Shown: positions 15,128 through 23,835 of the stretch, piece after piece | Layout of the letters: the number at the start of each line of letters is the position of its first letter | How positions within the stretch are numbered: position 1 is the stretch's first letter | NCBI GenBank assembly: GCA_012517905.1 | Contig: JAAYUE010000014.1 | Coordinates: 1 to 49,071, forward strand | Direction of reading: 5' to 3' | DNA from: Clostridiales bacterium | GTDB lineage: Bacteria > Bacillota > Clostridia > Christensenellales > CAG-138 | Length of the DNA: 49,071 nt | Program-made: the position numbers and the translations under genes | Notes under the pieces: generated by a model | What the model was told of the DNA's origin: nothing | The model's database searches: none | Seen by the model: the letters and a program-made list of their open reading frames with translations, nothing else

Positions 15128-15565
15128 TCAATCCGGCTGCGCCGCGCGCTGCAAAACCGGGCTCCGGCGAATCAGAATCAACAGCGCCAGCATGCTCGCG
15201 CCGAGCAGGATATGGCCGATGCCCGCAACGCCGGAAAGCGACGCGTCCAGCCCGCGCGTCAGCGCAGTGCCGCCCGTCTGCGACAGACCGCGCAAAAAGA
15301 GACACGCGCTTGTGACGTTCAGGCCGACATGATAGACCGTAACCCAGCCGCGCACGCCCTTTTGCGCGGAAAACACAAACGATTTTTCGAGCAGCGCGAG
15401 CGCGAGAAAGAAGAACATACCAAGCACGAAATAATGCGTGTGCACAAACGACAGGTTCGTCGCGCCCGTAAAGCGTACGGCTTTCGTAAACTCGCGGTAA
15501 AACACGCCGCCGGCCATGGCGAGCGCGGCGTAGACGATTGCGACATTCAGATATTTTTTCAGCAT
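15128..15565 (-). CDS. DUF2871 membrane protein
   Basis: A 145-residue protein with four membrane segments (about 5-22, 40-62, 75-97 and 115-135). The NLSFVHTHYFVLGMFFFLALALLEK stretch, with its paired His residues, is the mark of DUF2871. Its role is unknown; conserved His in a membrane core could bind a metal or heme, which is inference only. CAGGAGGAAAAC precedes the ATG. It lies 146 bp downstream of a TetR regulator on the same strand and is probably that regulator's target. Confidence 0.78.
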   Translation of the reverse strand: MLKKYLNVAIVYAALAMAGGVFYREFTKAVRFTGATNLSFVHTHYFVLGMFFFLALALLEKSFVFSAQKGVRGWVTVYHVGLNVTSACLFLRGLSQTGGTALTRGLDASLSGVAGIGHILLGASMLALLILIRRSPVLQRAAQPD

Positions 15566-15711
15566 ATCAGTTTTCCTCCTGTTTTTATTGCCGAAAGAGT
15601 TGCAGCCCTATTACGACGATCCAGACGTATGCGGGTGTCCTGGGCAATCAACATCCCGCCGGCCGGTATTCGTTTCGCAGTGAGCGCGACGGGGAGATTG
15701 ATCCTCAAAGA

Positions 15712-16284
15712 TCAGTCAATCAGTTCTCTTTTGTCCAAATAGAGTATTCTTTGCAAAACTTCCAGAAACACGCCGGCGTCGTCATCTTTCTGCCGCAGCA
15801 GGGAAAGCATGTTCGCCAGAACAAACTCCGCAAACGCTTCTCTGGTGAACGCTTCGCTCCAGACGTCGGGACGGATCGTCTCGTCCTGCTCCAGCCGCTT
15901 TATCAGGATCCCCTTCAGAGCACGCTGCATGGAGGTCATGCGCGCACGCCCCTCCGCCGCATCCTCGTGGAGACTGCGCATGAGGATCTCCGCGCAGTCA
16001 TGCATCGTTGCGCGAAGAAACGAAATCATCCGGCCCGCCTGATCGGAAAACCGCCCGCCTGAAACGCGGTCCTGCATCTCCTCCAGCGCGCCGCTCCAAA
16101 AGTCCTCCGTGAGCGCGAAAAGCACTTCCTGTTTGCTCTCGAAATAGTTATAGACCGTGCCGACGGCGATGCCCGCCTCCGTTGCCAGCCTGCGGATATT
16201 GATGCCATCCACGCCCTCGCTGCACTCGATGCGGCGCGCGCAATCCAGCAGCGCCTGTCGCCTTCCCTCTTTTTTCGTACGCAC
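15712..16284 (-). CDS. TetR-family transcriptional regulator
   Basis: A 190-residue one-component repressor. The helix-turn-helix is RRQALLDCARRIECSEGVDGINIRRLATEAGIAVGTVYNYFESKQEVLFAL, with GTVYNYF as the recognition helix end. The remaining helical domain binds an unknown ligand. I choose GTG at 16284 because GGAGG lies 8 nt upstream; the ATG at 16329 lies inside the operator palindrome and would be absent from the transcript or nearly so. A perfect 22-bp palindrome directly downstream of the -10 box implies autoregulation of tetR and the DUF2871 gene. Confidence 0.88.
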   Translation of the reverse strand: MRTKKEGRRQALLDCARRIECSEGVDGINIRRLATEAGIAVGTVYNYFESKQEVLFALTEDFWSGALEEMQDRVSGGRFSDQAGRMISFLRATMHDCAEILMRSLHEDAAEGRARMTSMQRALKGILIKRLEQDETIRPDVWSEAFTREAFAEFVLANMLSLLRQKDDDAGVFLEVLQRILYLDKRELID

Positions 16285-16311
16285 GCCGTGTTCCTCCGTG
16301 TCAGTCCGATG

Positions 16312-16333
16312 ATAAATGAACGCGTTCATTTAT
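16312..16333. promoter_or_regulatory. TetR operator, perfect 22-bp palindrome
   Basis: Arms ATAAATGAACG and its exact complement with no spacer. It abuts the -10 box and covers the transcription start of the tetR gene. Confidence 0.75.
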
Positions 16334-16361
16334 ATTATAAGCGGCCAGGTCGCTTTGTCAA
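16334..16361 (-). promoter_or_regulatory. tetR-DUF2871 promoter
   Basis: Reading leftward: consensus TTGACA (16361-16356), a 16-bp spacer and consensus TATAAT (16339-16334). Confidence 0.85.
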
Positions 16362-16462
16362 CACGGTTTCCTGTTGAAAACGCCTGCCGCCTCACGCGCA
16401 AAATCACACGAATTGTTCACGATTTCGCAACGGCCTGTCAGCCCGCCGGAACCGCCGAACGG

Positions 16463-16491
16463 TTGCTAGAATCCCCGAGAGTGTGTATAAT
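16463..16491 (+). promoter_or_regulatory. vanW promoter
   Basis: TTGCTA (16463-16468), a 17-bp spacer and consensus TATAAT (16486-16491). The leader is about 50 nt. Confidence 0.8.
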
Positions 16492-16546
16492 ATGGAATAT
16501 GTGCCGGCAAAGCGCATAGAATGTTGATTACGGTTAAGGAACTGTC

Positions 16547-18202
16547 ATGTACGAAAAATACTCGGGACTGCCCGACACGACCAAGCCCGCCGGGGCGGGC
16601 GGCAGCCGAAACACAGAGCGCGCATCCGGCAGGAGCGCTTACTCCTCGGACGGCGGCAAAATGGAATATTATCAGGCGCCCAACCGCGGCGGCGGCAATG
16701 CCTCCGCCAAGCGTGCGAGCGCGCGCCGCGCCAAAGCGCGCAAGCGCAAGCTGATCGTGGGCCTCATGAGCTTTGCGTTTCTCGCGCTCATCGTCGTCGC
16801 CATCGTCGTGCTGGCGCGCAGCTGCGCCGCCCCCGGCGTCGTGGACGTTGAAACCGGCCGTTTCCACAACGGCGTCTATATCAACTGGACGGATGTCTCC
16901 GGCAAGACGGTCGACGAGGTGCGCGATCTTCTCGAGTCCAACGAAACCATCCGGCTTAACTCCATCTCCATCACGCTCGCAAGCGACGAACTGAGCGCAA
17001 CCATTACGGGTGCGGACATGAAGGCCAGCTCCAACCTCAACGAGGTGATCCAGCAGGCGCTGTCCGGCGGCGCGAACCAGGATTACTATTCGGTCATCAG
17101 CATCGACGACACGGCGCTTGCCGACCGCATCGAAGAGATCAACGCGGCCTCCAGCGCACCGCCGACAGACGCTTCGGTCACATTCGACTTTTCCAGCAGC
17201 GGCAAGCCTACGCCGCAGTATATCGATGGAAAAGCCGGTTACGGGCTGGAGGTTGCCCCCACCGTTGAACAGATCAGGCAGTCCGTCGAGTCCGGTCAGC
17301 TGCAGGCGACCTTGACGCCGTCTCTGACGATCATTGAGCCTTCCGTCACGCTCGCGGACGTACAGGCGCATACGTCGCTGATCGGTTCCGCCACGACGAC
17401 GTATTCGTTCAAAGGCACCGCTGAAGACACCGAACTCCAGCGGGAGCTGATTCCCAACCGCGCGTTCAATGTTGAAAAAGCGGCCGACGCGATCAACAAC
17501 ACCAAGGTGATGCCCGGAAAGACCTGGAGCTTTAACGACGTGGTCGGTGACCGCACCGAAAAGAACGGCTGGAAAGAGGCCAACGGCATCTTCGGCGGCG
17601 ATACGCTGACGCTGCAGTTTGGCGGCGGCGTCTGCCAGGTCAGCACGACGCTCTACAACGCGTTGCTGGACGCCTATCCCTATTTCAAGTTTAATCGTTC
17701 CGCGCACTCGATTCCCTCCACATATGTGGAGAAAGGGTTGGACGCGACGGTGGACACCGGACATATCGACTTTGCGTTCACCAATAATTCCGGATATCCG
17801 GTCTACATCTTCGCCTATTATACGGAAAACAAGATGGCCACGAGCCGCAAGCGCGACATCACCGTGCTGATCTATGGCGAAGCGCTGCCGGAAGGAACGG
17901 AATACAAAGCCCGCACCGTTCTGGTTTCCGAAGAGCCGCCGGGCGAGGACATCATCACGGAGAGCAGCAAGCTCTTCATCGGCGAAGAGAAGATCCTTGC
18001 CGAGCCGCGTTCGAAATTTGTTGTGGACGTGTATATAGACCGCTATCTCAACGGAGAAAAGCAAGAGGAAATCTTCGTGGTCGAGGACGTATACGACGGG
18101 AACCCGCTGCGCAAGCAGGTCGGCATCAAGCCCACCCCCACGCCGGAACCGACGCCCACGCCGACGCCGTCTCCTACGCCAACCCATACCGAAGGACCGT
18201 AA
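16547..18202 (+). CDS. VanW-family cell-surface protein
   Basis: A 551-residue protein anchored by one N-terminal membrane segment (about 69-90) after a basic, disordered cytoplasmic tail. The outer part begins with a YoaR-like putative peptidoglycan-binding region (about 100-290). The VanW domain follows (about 310-440), shown by NRAFNVEKAADAINNTKVMPGKTWSFNDVVG and FGGGVCQVSTTLYNALLDA with its single Cys. A G5-like beta region comes next. The C-terminus is a Pro-Thr spacer of PTPTP repeats (about 525-548), common in wall-spanning proteins. VanW proteins occur with vancomycin clusters but are widespread; their biochemical activity is not established. AAGGA precedes the ATG. Monocistronic, with its own promoter and terminator. 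Confidence 0.88.
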   Translation: MYEKYSGLPDTTKPAGAGGSRNTERASGRSAYSSDGGKMEYYQAPNRGGGNASAKRASARRAKARKRKLIVGLMSFAFLALIVVAIVVLARSCAAPGVVDVETGRFHNGVYINWTDVSGKTVDEVRDLLESNETIRLNSISITLASDELSATITGADMKASSNLNEVIQQALSGGANQDYYSVISIDDTALADRIEEINAASSAPPTDASVTFDFSSSGKPTPQYIDGKAGYGLEVAPTVEQIRQSVESGQLQATLTPSLTIIEPSVTLADVQAHTSLIGSATTTYSFKGTAEDTELQRELIPNRAFNVEKAADAINNTKVMPGKTWSFNDVVGDRTEKNGWKEANGIFGGDTLTLQFGGGVCQVSTTLYNALLDAYPYFKFNRSAHSIPSTYVEKGLDATVDTGHIDFAFTNNSGYPVYIFAYYTENKMATSRKRDITVLIYGEALPEGTEYKARTVLVSEEPPGEDIITESSKLFIGEEKILAEPRSKFVVDVYIDRYLNGEKQEEIFVVEDVYDGNPLRKQVGIKPTPTPEPTPTPTPSPTPTHTEGP

Positions 18203-18211
18203 TCAAAGCGC

Positions 18212-18241
18212 AAAGGCGGAAGCAAATTTGCTTCCGCCTTT
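18212..18241. terminator. Terminator between vanW and gtrA
   Basis: A perfect 15-bp inverted repeat (AAAGGCGGAAGCAAA and complement) with T-tail on the plus strand. It serves the convergent genes. Confidence 0.88.
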
Positions 18242-18251
18242 TTTCTTGCGT

Positions 18252-18707
18252 TCAGTCGGGCATTCCCTGCCCGTCTTCGTCGCTTTGCTGTGAGCGGTAT
18301 AAAAGCAGTCTTCTCGTAAAGAAGTTGAACAGATACGTGATGACGCCGGAGAGCACGCGGGAAATCCGGTAGTCCACACGTAATAAATCGGTCAGGCAAA
18401 ACATGCTGCCCTCGGTCACCGCCAGCGCGAGCAGGGAGATTACGACAAACATCGTCAGCTCGCGATGCAGCGGCAGCCCGCCGCGCCGAAACACGAACCA
18501 GATGCCGATGAGATAGTTCACCCCAATGCCGACCAGAAACGCGATCGGCACCGCGATGAGGTAATGCAGCCCCGCGCATTCCTTGAGCAGCAGCAGCGCG
18601 CCATAGTCCGCCGCAAAGCCGCCAAACGCCGCAACGCCATATCGGAGCGCCTGTGTGAGCAACCGCGCGTCGTCGCGCGATTGCAGGATGTTCGTTCGTT
18701 TTCGCAT
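18252..18707 (-). CDS. GtrA-family membrane protein
   Basis: A 151-residue protein with four membrane segments (about 22-42, 48-68, 85-107 and 117-137). The pattern ALRYGVAAFGGFAADYGALLLL, NYLIGIWFVFRR and SGVITYLFNFFTRRLLLYR is that of GtrA, which helps move lipid-linked sugars across the membrane. I start it at the ATG at 18707: a promoter (TTGTGC, 17 bp, TATACT) ends only 6 nt upstream and no ribosome binding site exists, so the message appears leaderless. An upstream ATG at 18740 overlaps the promoter and is discarded. No partner glycosyltransferase is adjacent. Confidence 0.83.
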   Translation of the reverse strand: MRKRTNILQSRDDARLLTQALRYGVAAFGGFAADYGALLLLKECAGLHYLIAVPIAFLVGIGVNYLIGIWFVFRRGGLPLHRELTMFVVISLLALAVTEGSMFCLTDLLRVDYRISRVLSGVITYLFNFFTRRLLLYRSQQSDEDGQGMPD

Positions 18708-18713
18708 GGAATC

Positions 18714-18742
18714 AGTATAACAAGCTGTGCTTTGCCGCACAA
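18714..18742 (-). promoter_or_regulatory. gtrA promoter (leaderless candidate)
   Basis: Reading leftward: TTGTGC (18742-18737), a 17-bp spacer, TATACT (18719-18714), then six bases and the ATG. Confidence 0.6.
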
Positions 18743-18776
18743 TCCAAATCTTCTTCTTGGCCGCGTAAAATCGCGC

Positions 18777-18808
18777 AAAAAGAGAGCCGTCCGGTCGGAC
18801 GGCTCTCT
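18777..18808 (-). terminator. Terminator of the ispH/rpsA operon
   Basis: A 13-bp stem (AGAGAGCCGTCCG and complement) with a 2-nt loop; leftward it runs into TTTT. Confidence 0.88.
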
Positions 18809-18823
18809 TTGACGCTCATTCGC

Positions 18824-21277
18824 TTATTTGTCGTCGTCCACCTTCAGCCCCTCGAAGAGAGACGCCAGGGACGTCGTGGCCTCCTGCACCGGCGGGAGTT
18901 CATAATCGCCATCCTCGTTGTTGCGACGGCGGCGGTCTCCGCGATCGCTTCTGTCGCCCGCGGGACGATCGCTGCTGGCTGCGCGCGGCGTGCTATCGCG
19001 ACGCTCGCGCTGCTGCGCCTGCTGTGAATCACGCTGCTGCTGGCGCTGCTCCTGCCGCTCGGCATACTGGCGGTCGCGCTCCGCTTTCTCGGCGCGAACC
19101 TGCTCGGCAAGCTCGGGATCTTCCTCAAGGAGGGCTTCCTTGCGGCTGAGGCTGATGCGCTTGGCTTCCGGGCTGACCTCGAGCACCTTGCAGCGCACGA
19201 CATCGCCAACCTTGAGCTCGTCTTCGACCTTCGCGATGCGATGGACGGAGACCTGCGAAATATGGATGAGGCCGTCGATCGTGCTCTCGAGCGCGACGAA
19301 CGCGCCAAACGGAACGATGCGGACAACCTTGCCCTCGACGATGGAACCGACCTGATACTTCTCGCCCGCAAGCATCCAGGGCTTGGGCTGGAGCTGCTTG
19401 TATCCGAGAGAGACGCGCTCTTTCTCCACGTCCACGTTGAGAATCAGCACTTCGATTTCCTCACCGATGGAGAACACATCCGAAGGATGCTTGACGCGGC
19501 CCCAGGCGGCGTCCGTCACATGGACGAGGCCGTCGATGCCGCCGATGTCGACAAACGCGCCGAAATCGGCGATTCTGCGGACGACGCCGGTGACCTTGCT
19601 GCCGACGACCAGAGATTCCCATTTTTTGCGTCTTTCGACGGCGGCCTCCGCAAGGAGGACCTGCTTCTGGGAAGCGACGATGCGTTTTCTCTGGCGATCT
19701 ACTTCCAAAACCTTGAGGCGCATCGGCTTGCCGACGAACTCGCTGAGGTTTTCGATATATTTTGTGGATACATGGGACGCGGGGACAAACGCGCGAATTC
19801 CGCTGATGTCCGCAATGATGCCGCCTTTGACGACCTCTTTGCCGACCGCGTCGAAGATCTTTTCTTCGATATCTTCCTGATTGAGCAGTTCATCCCAGAG
19901 CTTTTTGCTTTCGACGTTTTTGCGGGAGAGCAGCACGTTGCCGTCGCCGTCGTTCACCTTGGTGACTTCGACTTCGATGGTGTCGCCTTCCTTGAAAAGG
20001 TCCTCGGCCTTGACGTCCGAGTCGCCGGAAAGCTCGCTTGCGGGGATCACGCCGTCAGACTTATAGCCAATGTTGACGAACACTTCGCCGTCCACAATGG
20101 AGATGACCGTGCCTTCGATAATCTGGCCGTTGTGAATCCGCGTCATCGTTTTCTCAAACGCAGCGGCAAAGTCGGAGCTGTCTTCGTGATCCGGCTTCTC
20201 TTCGACCTTTTCCTCGACCTTCTCCTCGGCAGCTTCGGCAGCCGCAGGCGCTTCTGCTGCGGGTTCGGATACTTCGGCAGCCGCTTCGGGCGTTTCTACT
20301 GCAGCTTCGGGCGCTTGTGCTGTGGTTTCGGGCGTTTCCACAGCCGCCGCGGGCTCTTCGGTTGTCTGGTCAGCCTGGGGCACGACGACTTCCTCAGCGG
20401 GAGCTTCCGCTTCAATGGTTTCGATCGTCGTTTTTTCCTGTTCGCTCATTACTTGTAGTACCTCCCTAATCATCCGGTCCGGCGTCGATGCGCCCGCAAC
20501 AATACCTATTATATCATCGGATGACAATATATCAAGAAAAAGTTTGTCACTCGATTCGACGTTTACCGTATTTTTACAGTGTTTTTTGCATATTTCTACA
20601 AGTTTCTGTGTATTCGCGCTGGATTTCGAACCCAGCACAAGCATGCGGTCCGCGCGGCGCGAAATCTCCTCCGCTTCGCTCTGCCGCGCGCGGGTCGTGT
20701 CGCAGATGGTGTTGCGGATTTCCAGCTTGACCGGCCCGTTTTCGCCCGTTTTGAGCGCGCGGATGATCGCGTCCAGCGTTGCAACCGGCAGCGTGGTCTG
20801 TGAAACGAGCGTGGCGCGCTCGATCTTCGGCAGGCGCGCCGCGTCCGCGTCCGACTCCAGCACAAAAGCGTTTTCGCCGGCCCAGCCGCGAATGCCGACC
20901 ACCTCGGGATGGTTCGCCTTTCCCGCGATGAGCACCGTCCGGCCCTCCTGAGCGGCTTTCTCCACGATTTGATGGATACGCTTGACGTATGGGCAGGTGG
21001 CGTCCACAAGCCGGACGCAGCGCGACTGACACACCTCGTAAACGGTCGGCGGCGCGCCGTGCGCGCGGATGATCAGCGTGTCCCCTTCCTTGAGCCGGTC
21101 CAGTTCATCGACCGAATGCACGCCTTTTTCCCCGAGCTCGGCAACGACGCTTTCGTTGTGGATGATATTGCCATAGGTATAGACAATTCCGCGTTCCAGC
21201 GCGCAACGCTCGGCCATCTCGACCGCCCGCCGCACCCCGAAGCAGAATCCGCTGTTGTTTGCCAGTAAAACTCTCAT
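18824..21277 (-). CDS. ispH-rpsA: IspH - ribosomal protein S1 fusion
   Basis: An 817-residue fusion known from Clostridia. Residues 1-276 are HMBPP reductase, the last step of the MEP isoprenoid pathway, with iron-sulfur ligands C12, C95 and C192 and the HGAPP and GSKSSANT motifs. Residues about 277-380 are an Ala/Glu-rich linker with TPE-type repeats. Residues about 383-715 hold four S1 RNA-binding domains. The tail is rich in Arg, Gln and Asp. The ATG at 21277 has no good ribosome binding site, whereas a strong one (AGGGAGG, 20467-20461) precedes an in-frame ATG at residue 277 (position 20449), exactly at the junction. So a separate 541-residue S1 is probably also made. It ends the long leftward operon with cmk and plsC. 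Confidence 0.92.
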   Translation of the reverse strand: MRVLLANNSGFCFGVRRAVEMAERCALERGIVYTYGNIIHNESVVAELGEKGVHSVDELDRLKEGDTLIIRAHGAPPTVYEVCQSRCVRLVDATCPYVKRIHQIVEKAAQEGRTVLIAGKANHPEVVGIRGWAGENAFVLESDADAARLPKIERATLVSQTTLPVATLDAIIRALKTGENGPVKLEIRNTICDTTRARQSEAEEISRRADRMLVLGSKSSANTQKLVEICKKHCKNTVNVESSDKLFLDILSSDDIIGIVAGASTPDRMIREVLQVMSEQEKTTIETIEAEAPAEEVVVPQADQTTEEPAAAVETPETTAQAPEAAVETPEAAAEVSEPAAEAPAAAEAAEEKVEEKVEEKPDHEDSSDFAAAFEKTMTRIHNGQIIEGTVISIVDGEVFVNIGYKSDGVIPASELSGDSDVKAEDLFKEGDTIEVEVTKVNDGDGNVLLSRKNVESKKLWDELLNQEDIEEKIFDAVGKEVVKGGIIADISGIRAFVPASHVSTKYIENLSEFVGKPMRLKVLEVDRQRKRIVASQKQVLLAEAAVERRKKWESLVVGSKVTGVVRRIADFGAFVDIGGIDGLVHVTDAAWGRVKHPSDVFSIGEEIEVLILNVDVEKERVSLGYKQLQPKPWMLAGEKYQVGSIVEGKVVRIVPFGAFVALESTIDGLIHISQVSVHRIAKVEDELKVGDVVRCKVLEVSPEAKRISLSRKEALLEEDPELAEQVRAEKAERDRQYAERQEQRQQQRDSQQAQQRERRDSTPRAASSDRPAGDRSDRGDRRRRNNEDGDYELPPVQEATTSLASLFEGLKVDDDK
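20449..20467 (-). promoter_or_regulatory. Internal ribosome binding site for free S1
   Basis: AGGGAGG (20467-20461), 11 nt, then an in-frame ATG at 20449 (MSEQEKTTIE). It would yield S1 alone, spanning 18824-20449. Confidence 0.65.
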
Positions 21278-21303
21278 ATTGGATGATTCGTCCGCATAGC
21301 CCT

Positions 21304-21897
21304 TCAGGGCATGAGCTCCAGTTCGTTCTTTAATAGCTGCATCCTGTCGCGAATTGCGTCCGTCACCGCGTCCACACCCCGTCCGGCGAACGTCTGCGCC
21401 ACCTCGTTCGGATCGATCGGCTCGCCGACGATCGCGCGAATCTGTCTGCGTTTTTTCCAGTTTGGGTCCGCATAAATCGGTATGACCGGCGCGGCGCAGC
21501 GCAGCGCGAGAAACGCCGCTCCCTTTTCAAACGAGTCCAGCTCGCCCGTCAGCGAACGCCGCCCTTCGGGAAAGATGCCGAAGATGTGGTTTTTCTCGAG
21601 CACCTTCATCGCCTGCTTGAGCGATAGCATATCCGCCTGCTTTCGGTAGACGGGGAATGCGAGCAGTCCTTTCAGGAAAAACTGCTTGATCGGCGAATCG
21701 AACAGTTCCTGCTTGGCCATGAAGTGCACCGGCCGCGGCGCGATGAACGCGAGGCGGATCGGATCGCCGAGCGAAAAATGGTTCGAGATGAGGATCGCGC
21801 GGCCGCGAAAGAACAGCCGGCCGAGATTCTTCACCCGCGGGCGATAGATCAGCCAGAAAAACGGCGTTAAAAGATACTTAACGAGGATGTAAAGCAT
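21304..21897 (-). CDS. plsC: 1-acylglycerol-3-phosphate acyltransferase
   Basis: A 197-residue membrane-bound acyltransferase that makes phosphatidic acid from lysophosphatidic acid. The catalytic NHFSLGD (NHxxxxD, about residue 39) and the later FPEGRRS (about 110) are the two diagnostic motifs. An N-terminal hydrophobic stretch (about 3-18) anchors it. The ATG lies 3 bp after the cmk stop, with GGGAAG in the cmk end acting as ribosome binding site. Order cmk-plsC-ispH/rpsA is a familiar clostridial arrangement. Confidence 0.9.
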   Translation of the reverse strand: MLYILVKYLLTPFFWLIYRPRVKNLGRLFFRGRAILISNHFSLGDPIRLAFIAPRPVHFMAKQELFDSPIKQFFLKGLLAFPVYRKQADMLSLKQAMKVLEKNHIFGIFPEGRRSLTGELDSFEKGAAFLALRCAAPVIPIYADPNWKKRRQIRAIVGEPIDPNEVAQTFAGRGVDAVTDAIRDRMQLLKNELELMP

Positions 21898-21900
21898 GAT

Positions 21901-22581
21901 TCAGCGGCTTCCCTTTTCTGAAATGACGTTTAAAACCTTTTGCAGCGACTCTTCGGGCTCCAGCTCCGTCGTATCGATCAGCACGGAATCCTCCGTCCTT
22001 CTGAGCGGCATATAGGCGCGCGTGCTGTCCTGCAGGTCGCGCGCCTTGATGTCGGCAAGCACCGAGTCGTAGGTCTCCGCCGTATTGCCGCGCAGACGGA
22101 GTTCCGCAAGCCGCCGTTCGGCGCGAACCTCCGGCGTCGCGATCACAAAGAACTTATACTTCGCGTTCGGCAGGACGTTGGTCGTGATATCGCGTCCGTC
22201 CATGACGACGTCGTAATTGCGCCCGACCTCGCGCTGCAGCTCGGCGAGCTTTTCGCGCACGCACGGGTGTTTGCTGACCGTGGACGCGCCCATGCCGAGC
22301 TCCTGGGTGCGCAGGCTGTCCGTCACGTCCTCTCCGCAAAGCAGCACGCGCTGCCCCCGCTCGTCGAACCGCACCTGAATATCCGCGTCGCCGAGAATTT
22401 TTTCAAGCGCGGCCTCGTCGCTCACGCTCACGCCGCGTCGCATGGCATAGAGCGCCATGGCGCGATACATGGACCCCGTGTCGAGATATCGAATATGCAG
22501 TTCGCGCGCAACCGACTTTGCCAGCGTGGATTTCCCCGCGCCGGAGGGGCCGTCGATCGCGATGTTGAGGTGTTCGCCCAT
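21901..22581 (-). CDS. cmk: Cytidylate kinase
   Basis: Phosphorylates CMP and dCMP using ATP. The 226-residue length is normal. The P-loop IDGPSGAGKSTLAKSVA is at residues 9-25, followed by YLDTGSMYRAMALYA for nucleotide binding. VVMDGRDITTNVLPNAKYKFFVIA is the CMP-binding segment; the usual DGRDIGT reads DGRDITT. RDLQDSTRAYMPLRRTEDSVLIDTT is the C-terminal lid. AGAGG lies upstream of the ATG. It follows the flavoprotein gene by 36 bp in the same operon. Confidence 0.92.
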   Translation of the reverse strand: MGEHLNIAIDGPSGAGKSTLAKSVARELHIRYLDTGSMYRAMALYAMRRGVSVSDEAALEKILGDADIQVRFDERGQRVLLCGEDVTDSLRTQELGMGASTVSKHPCVREKLAELQREVGRNYDVVMDGRDITTNVLPNAKYKFFVIATPEVRAERRLAELRLRGNTAETYDSVLADIKARDLQDSTRAYMPLRRTEDSVLIDTTELEPEESLQKVLNVISEKGSR

Positions 22582-22617
22582 TGCTATATTCCGCCTCTTA
22601 ATATAATAGGATACTTT

Positions 22618-23835
22618 TTATTGAATACTGTCGCCCGCAAGCGCGCCCGTCGACCAGGCGATCTGCAGGTTGAAGCCGCCTGTTTCCGCGTCGAGGTCCC
22701 GCACCTCGCCCGCAAAATACAGTCCGCCGACGCGCTTGCTCTCCATCGTGGAGGCGTTGACGTCCTTCACGCTCACGCCGCCGCGCGTGACCACCGCTTC
22801 GTTGAATCCGCGCGCGCCGCTCACCGTCAGCGGCAGCGCTTTGAGCGTTTCGACGAGGCGCAGGCGCAGGGTCTTATTGAATTCCCCGACCGGCAGCGCA
22901 CCGTCGATCTGCGCAAGCGCCAGCACGCTTTCAAGCAGCCTCTGTGGCAGCAGCGCGTGCAGCGCGGTCTTCACCTGTTGGCGCGCGCCCGATTGCAGGT
23001 CCCGCAGCAGCCGCGCGTCGAGCTGCTCTTTTGAGAGCGCGGGCTTGAGGTCGATCAACAGCTTTGTACCCGCGGGCTCGCCCGCGATCACGCCCGACAG
23101 CGAGAGCACCAGCGGACCGCTCACGCCGAAGTGCGTAAAGAGCAGTTCGCCCAGCTCCGAAAACACCGCCTTGCCGTTTCTTTCGGCGGAAAGCGTGACG
23201 TTTTTCAGCGTCAGTCCCGAAAGCTCGCGCGGCCAGAGCTCCTCCGTTTCCAGCGGAACGAGCGAGGGAACCGGCTCCGAAACCGCATGCCCCGTCGCCC
23301 GGGCGAACGCATAGCCGTCGCCCGTGGAGCCCGTCTGCGGATATGACACGCCGCCGGTTGCGACGACGACCGCGCCGCAAGGCAGGATTTCCCCGCCGAT
23401 GCGCAGACCCGAGACCGCGCCGTCCTGTACGATCACCTCGTCCACGCGCGTATTCAGGCGCACGTTGACGCCCGCCTCGCGGACGATGCGCTCCATCGCG
23501 CGGAGGATGTCGCTCGATTTATCGGAGGCGGGAAACACGCGGCCGCCGCGCTCCGTTTTGAGCGGAATGCCCGCCCGCTCGATGCGCTCCATGAGCGCCC
23601 TGTTGTCAAAATGGGAAAACGCGCTGTAGAGAAACCGTGGGTTTCTCAAAACATGCTCGAAGAAAGCGTCCCGGTCCGCAACGTTGGTGACGTTGCAGCG
23701 GCCCTTTCCGGTGATGTAGAGCTTCTTGCCGAGCTTTTCATTGCGCTCGAACAGCGTCACGTCGTGTCCGGCGCGCGCGGCGTTCGCCGCCGCGATCATG
23801 CCGGCAGGTCCGCCGCCGATGACGAATACGATCAT
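22618..23835 (-). CDS. NAD(P)/FAD-dependent oxidoreductase (HI0933/YhiN family)
   Basis: A 405-residue flavoprotein. The N-terminal dinucleotide fold is VIGGGPAGMIAAANAARAGHDVTLFERN (about 5-32). KLGKKLYITGKGRCNVTN is the family-specific block after it. ATGGVSYPQTGSTGDGYAFARATGH is the second FAD contact, and the C-terminal GGLYFAGEVRDLDAETGGFNLQIAWSTGALAG closes the FAD site. Members are very common but their natural reaction is unsettled. The ATG overlaps the rpiR stop (ATGA), with GAGGAG inside the rpiR end as ribosome binding site. It commonly precedes cmk in Firmicutes. Confidence 0.88.
   Translation of the reverse strand: MIVFVIGGGPAGMIAAANAARAGHDVTLFERNEKLGKKLYITGKGRCNVTNVADRDAFFEHVLRNPRFLYSAFSHFDNRALMERIERAGIPLKTERGGRVFPASDKSSDILRAMERIVREAGVNVRLNTRVDEVIVQDGAVSGLRIGGEILPCGAVVVATGGVSYPQTGSTGDGYAFARATGHAVSEPVPSLVPLETEELWPRELSGLTLKNVTLSAERNGKAVFSELGELLFTHFGVSGPLVLSLSGVIAGEPAGTKLLIDLKPALSKEQLDARLLRDLQSGARQQVKTALHALLPQRLLESVLALAQIDGALPVGEFNKTLRLRLVETLKALPLTVSGARGFNEAVVTRGGVSVKDVNASTMESKRVGGLYFAGEVRDLDAETGGFNLQIAWSTGALAGDSIQ

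Noticed and set aside
19241..20458. A 405-codon plus-strand frame opposite the S1 domains
   Set aside because: Phe-, Asp- and Gly-rich antisense translation with no start signal; the repeats mirror the Ala/Glu linker of the real gene.
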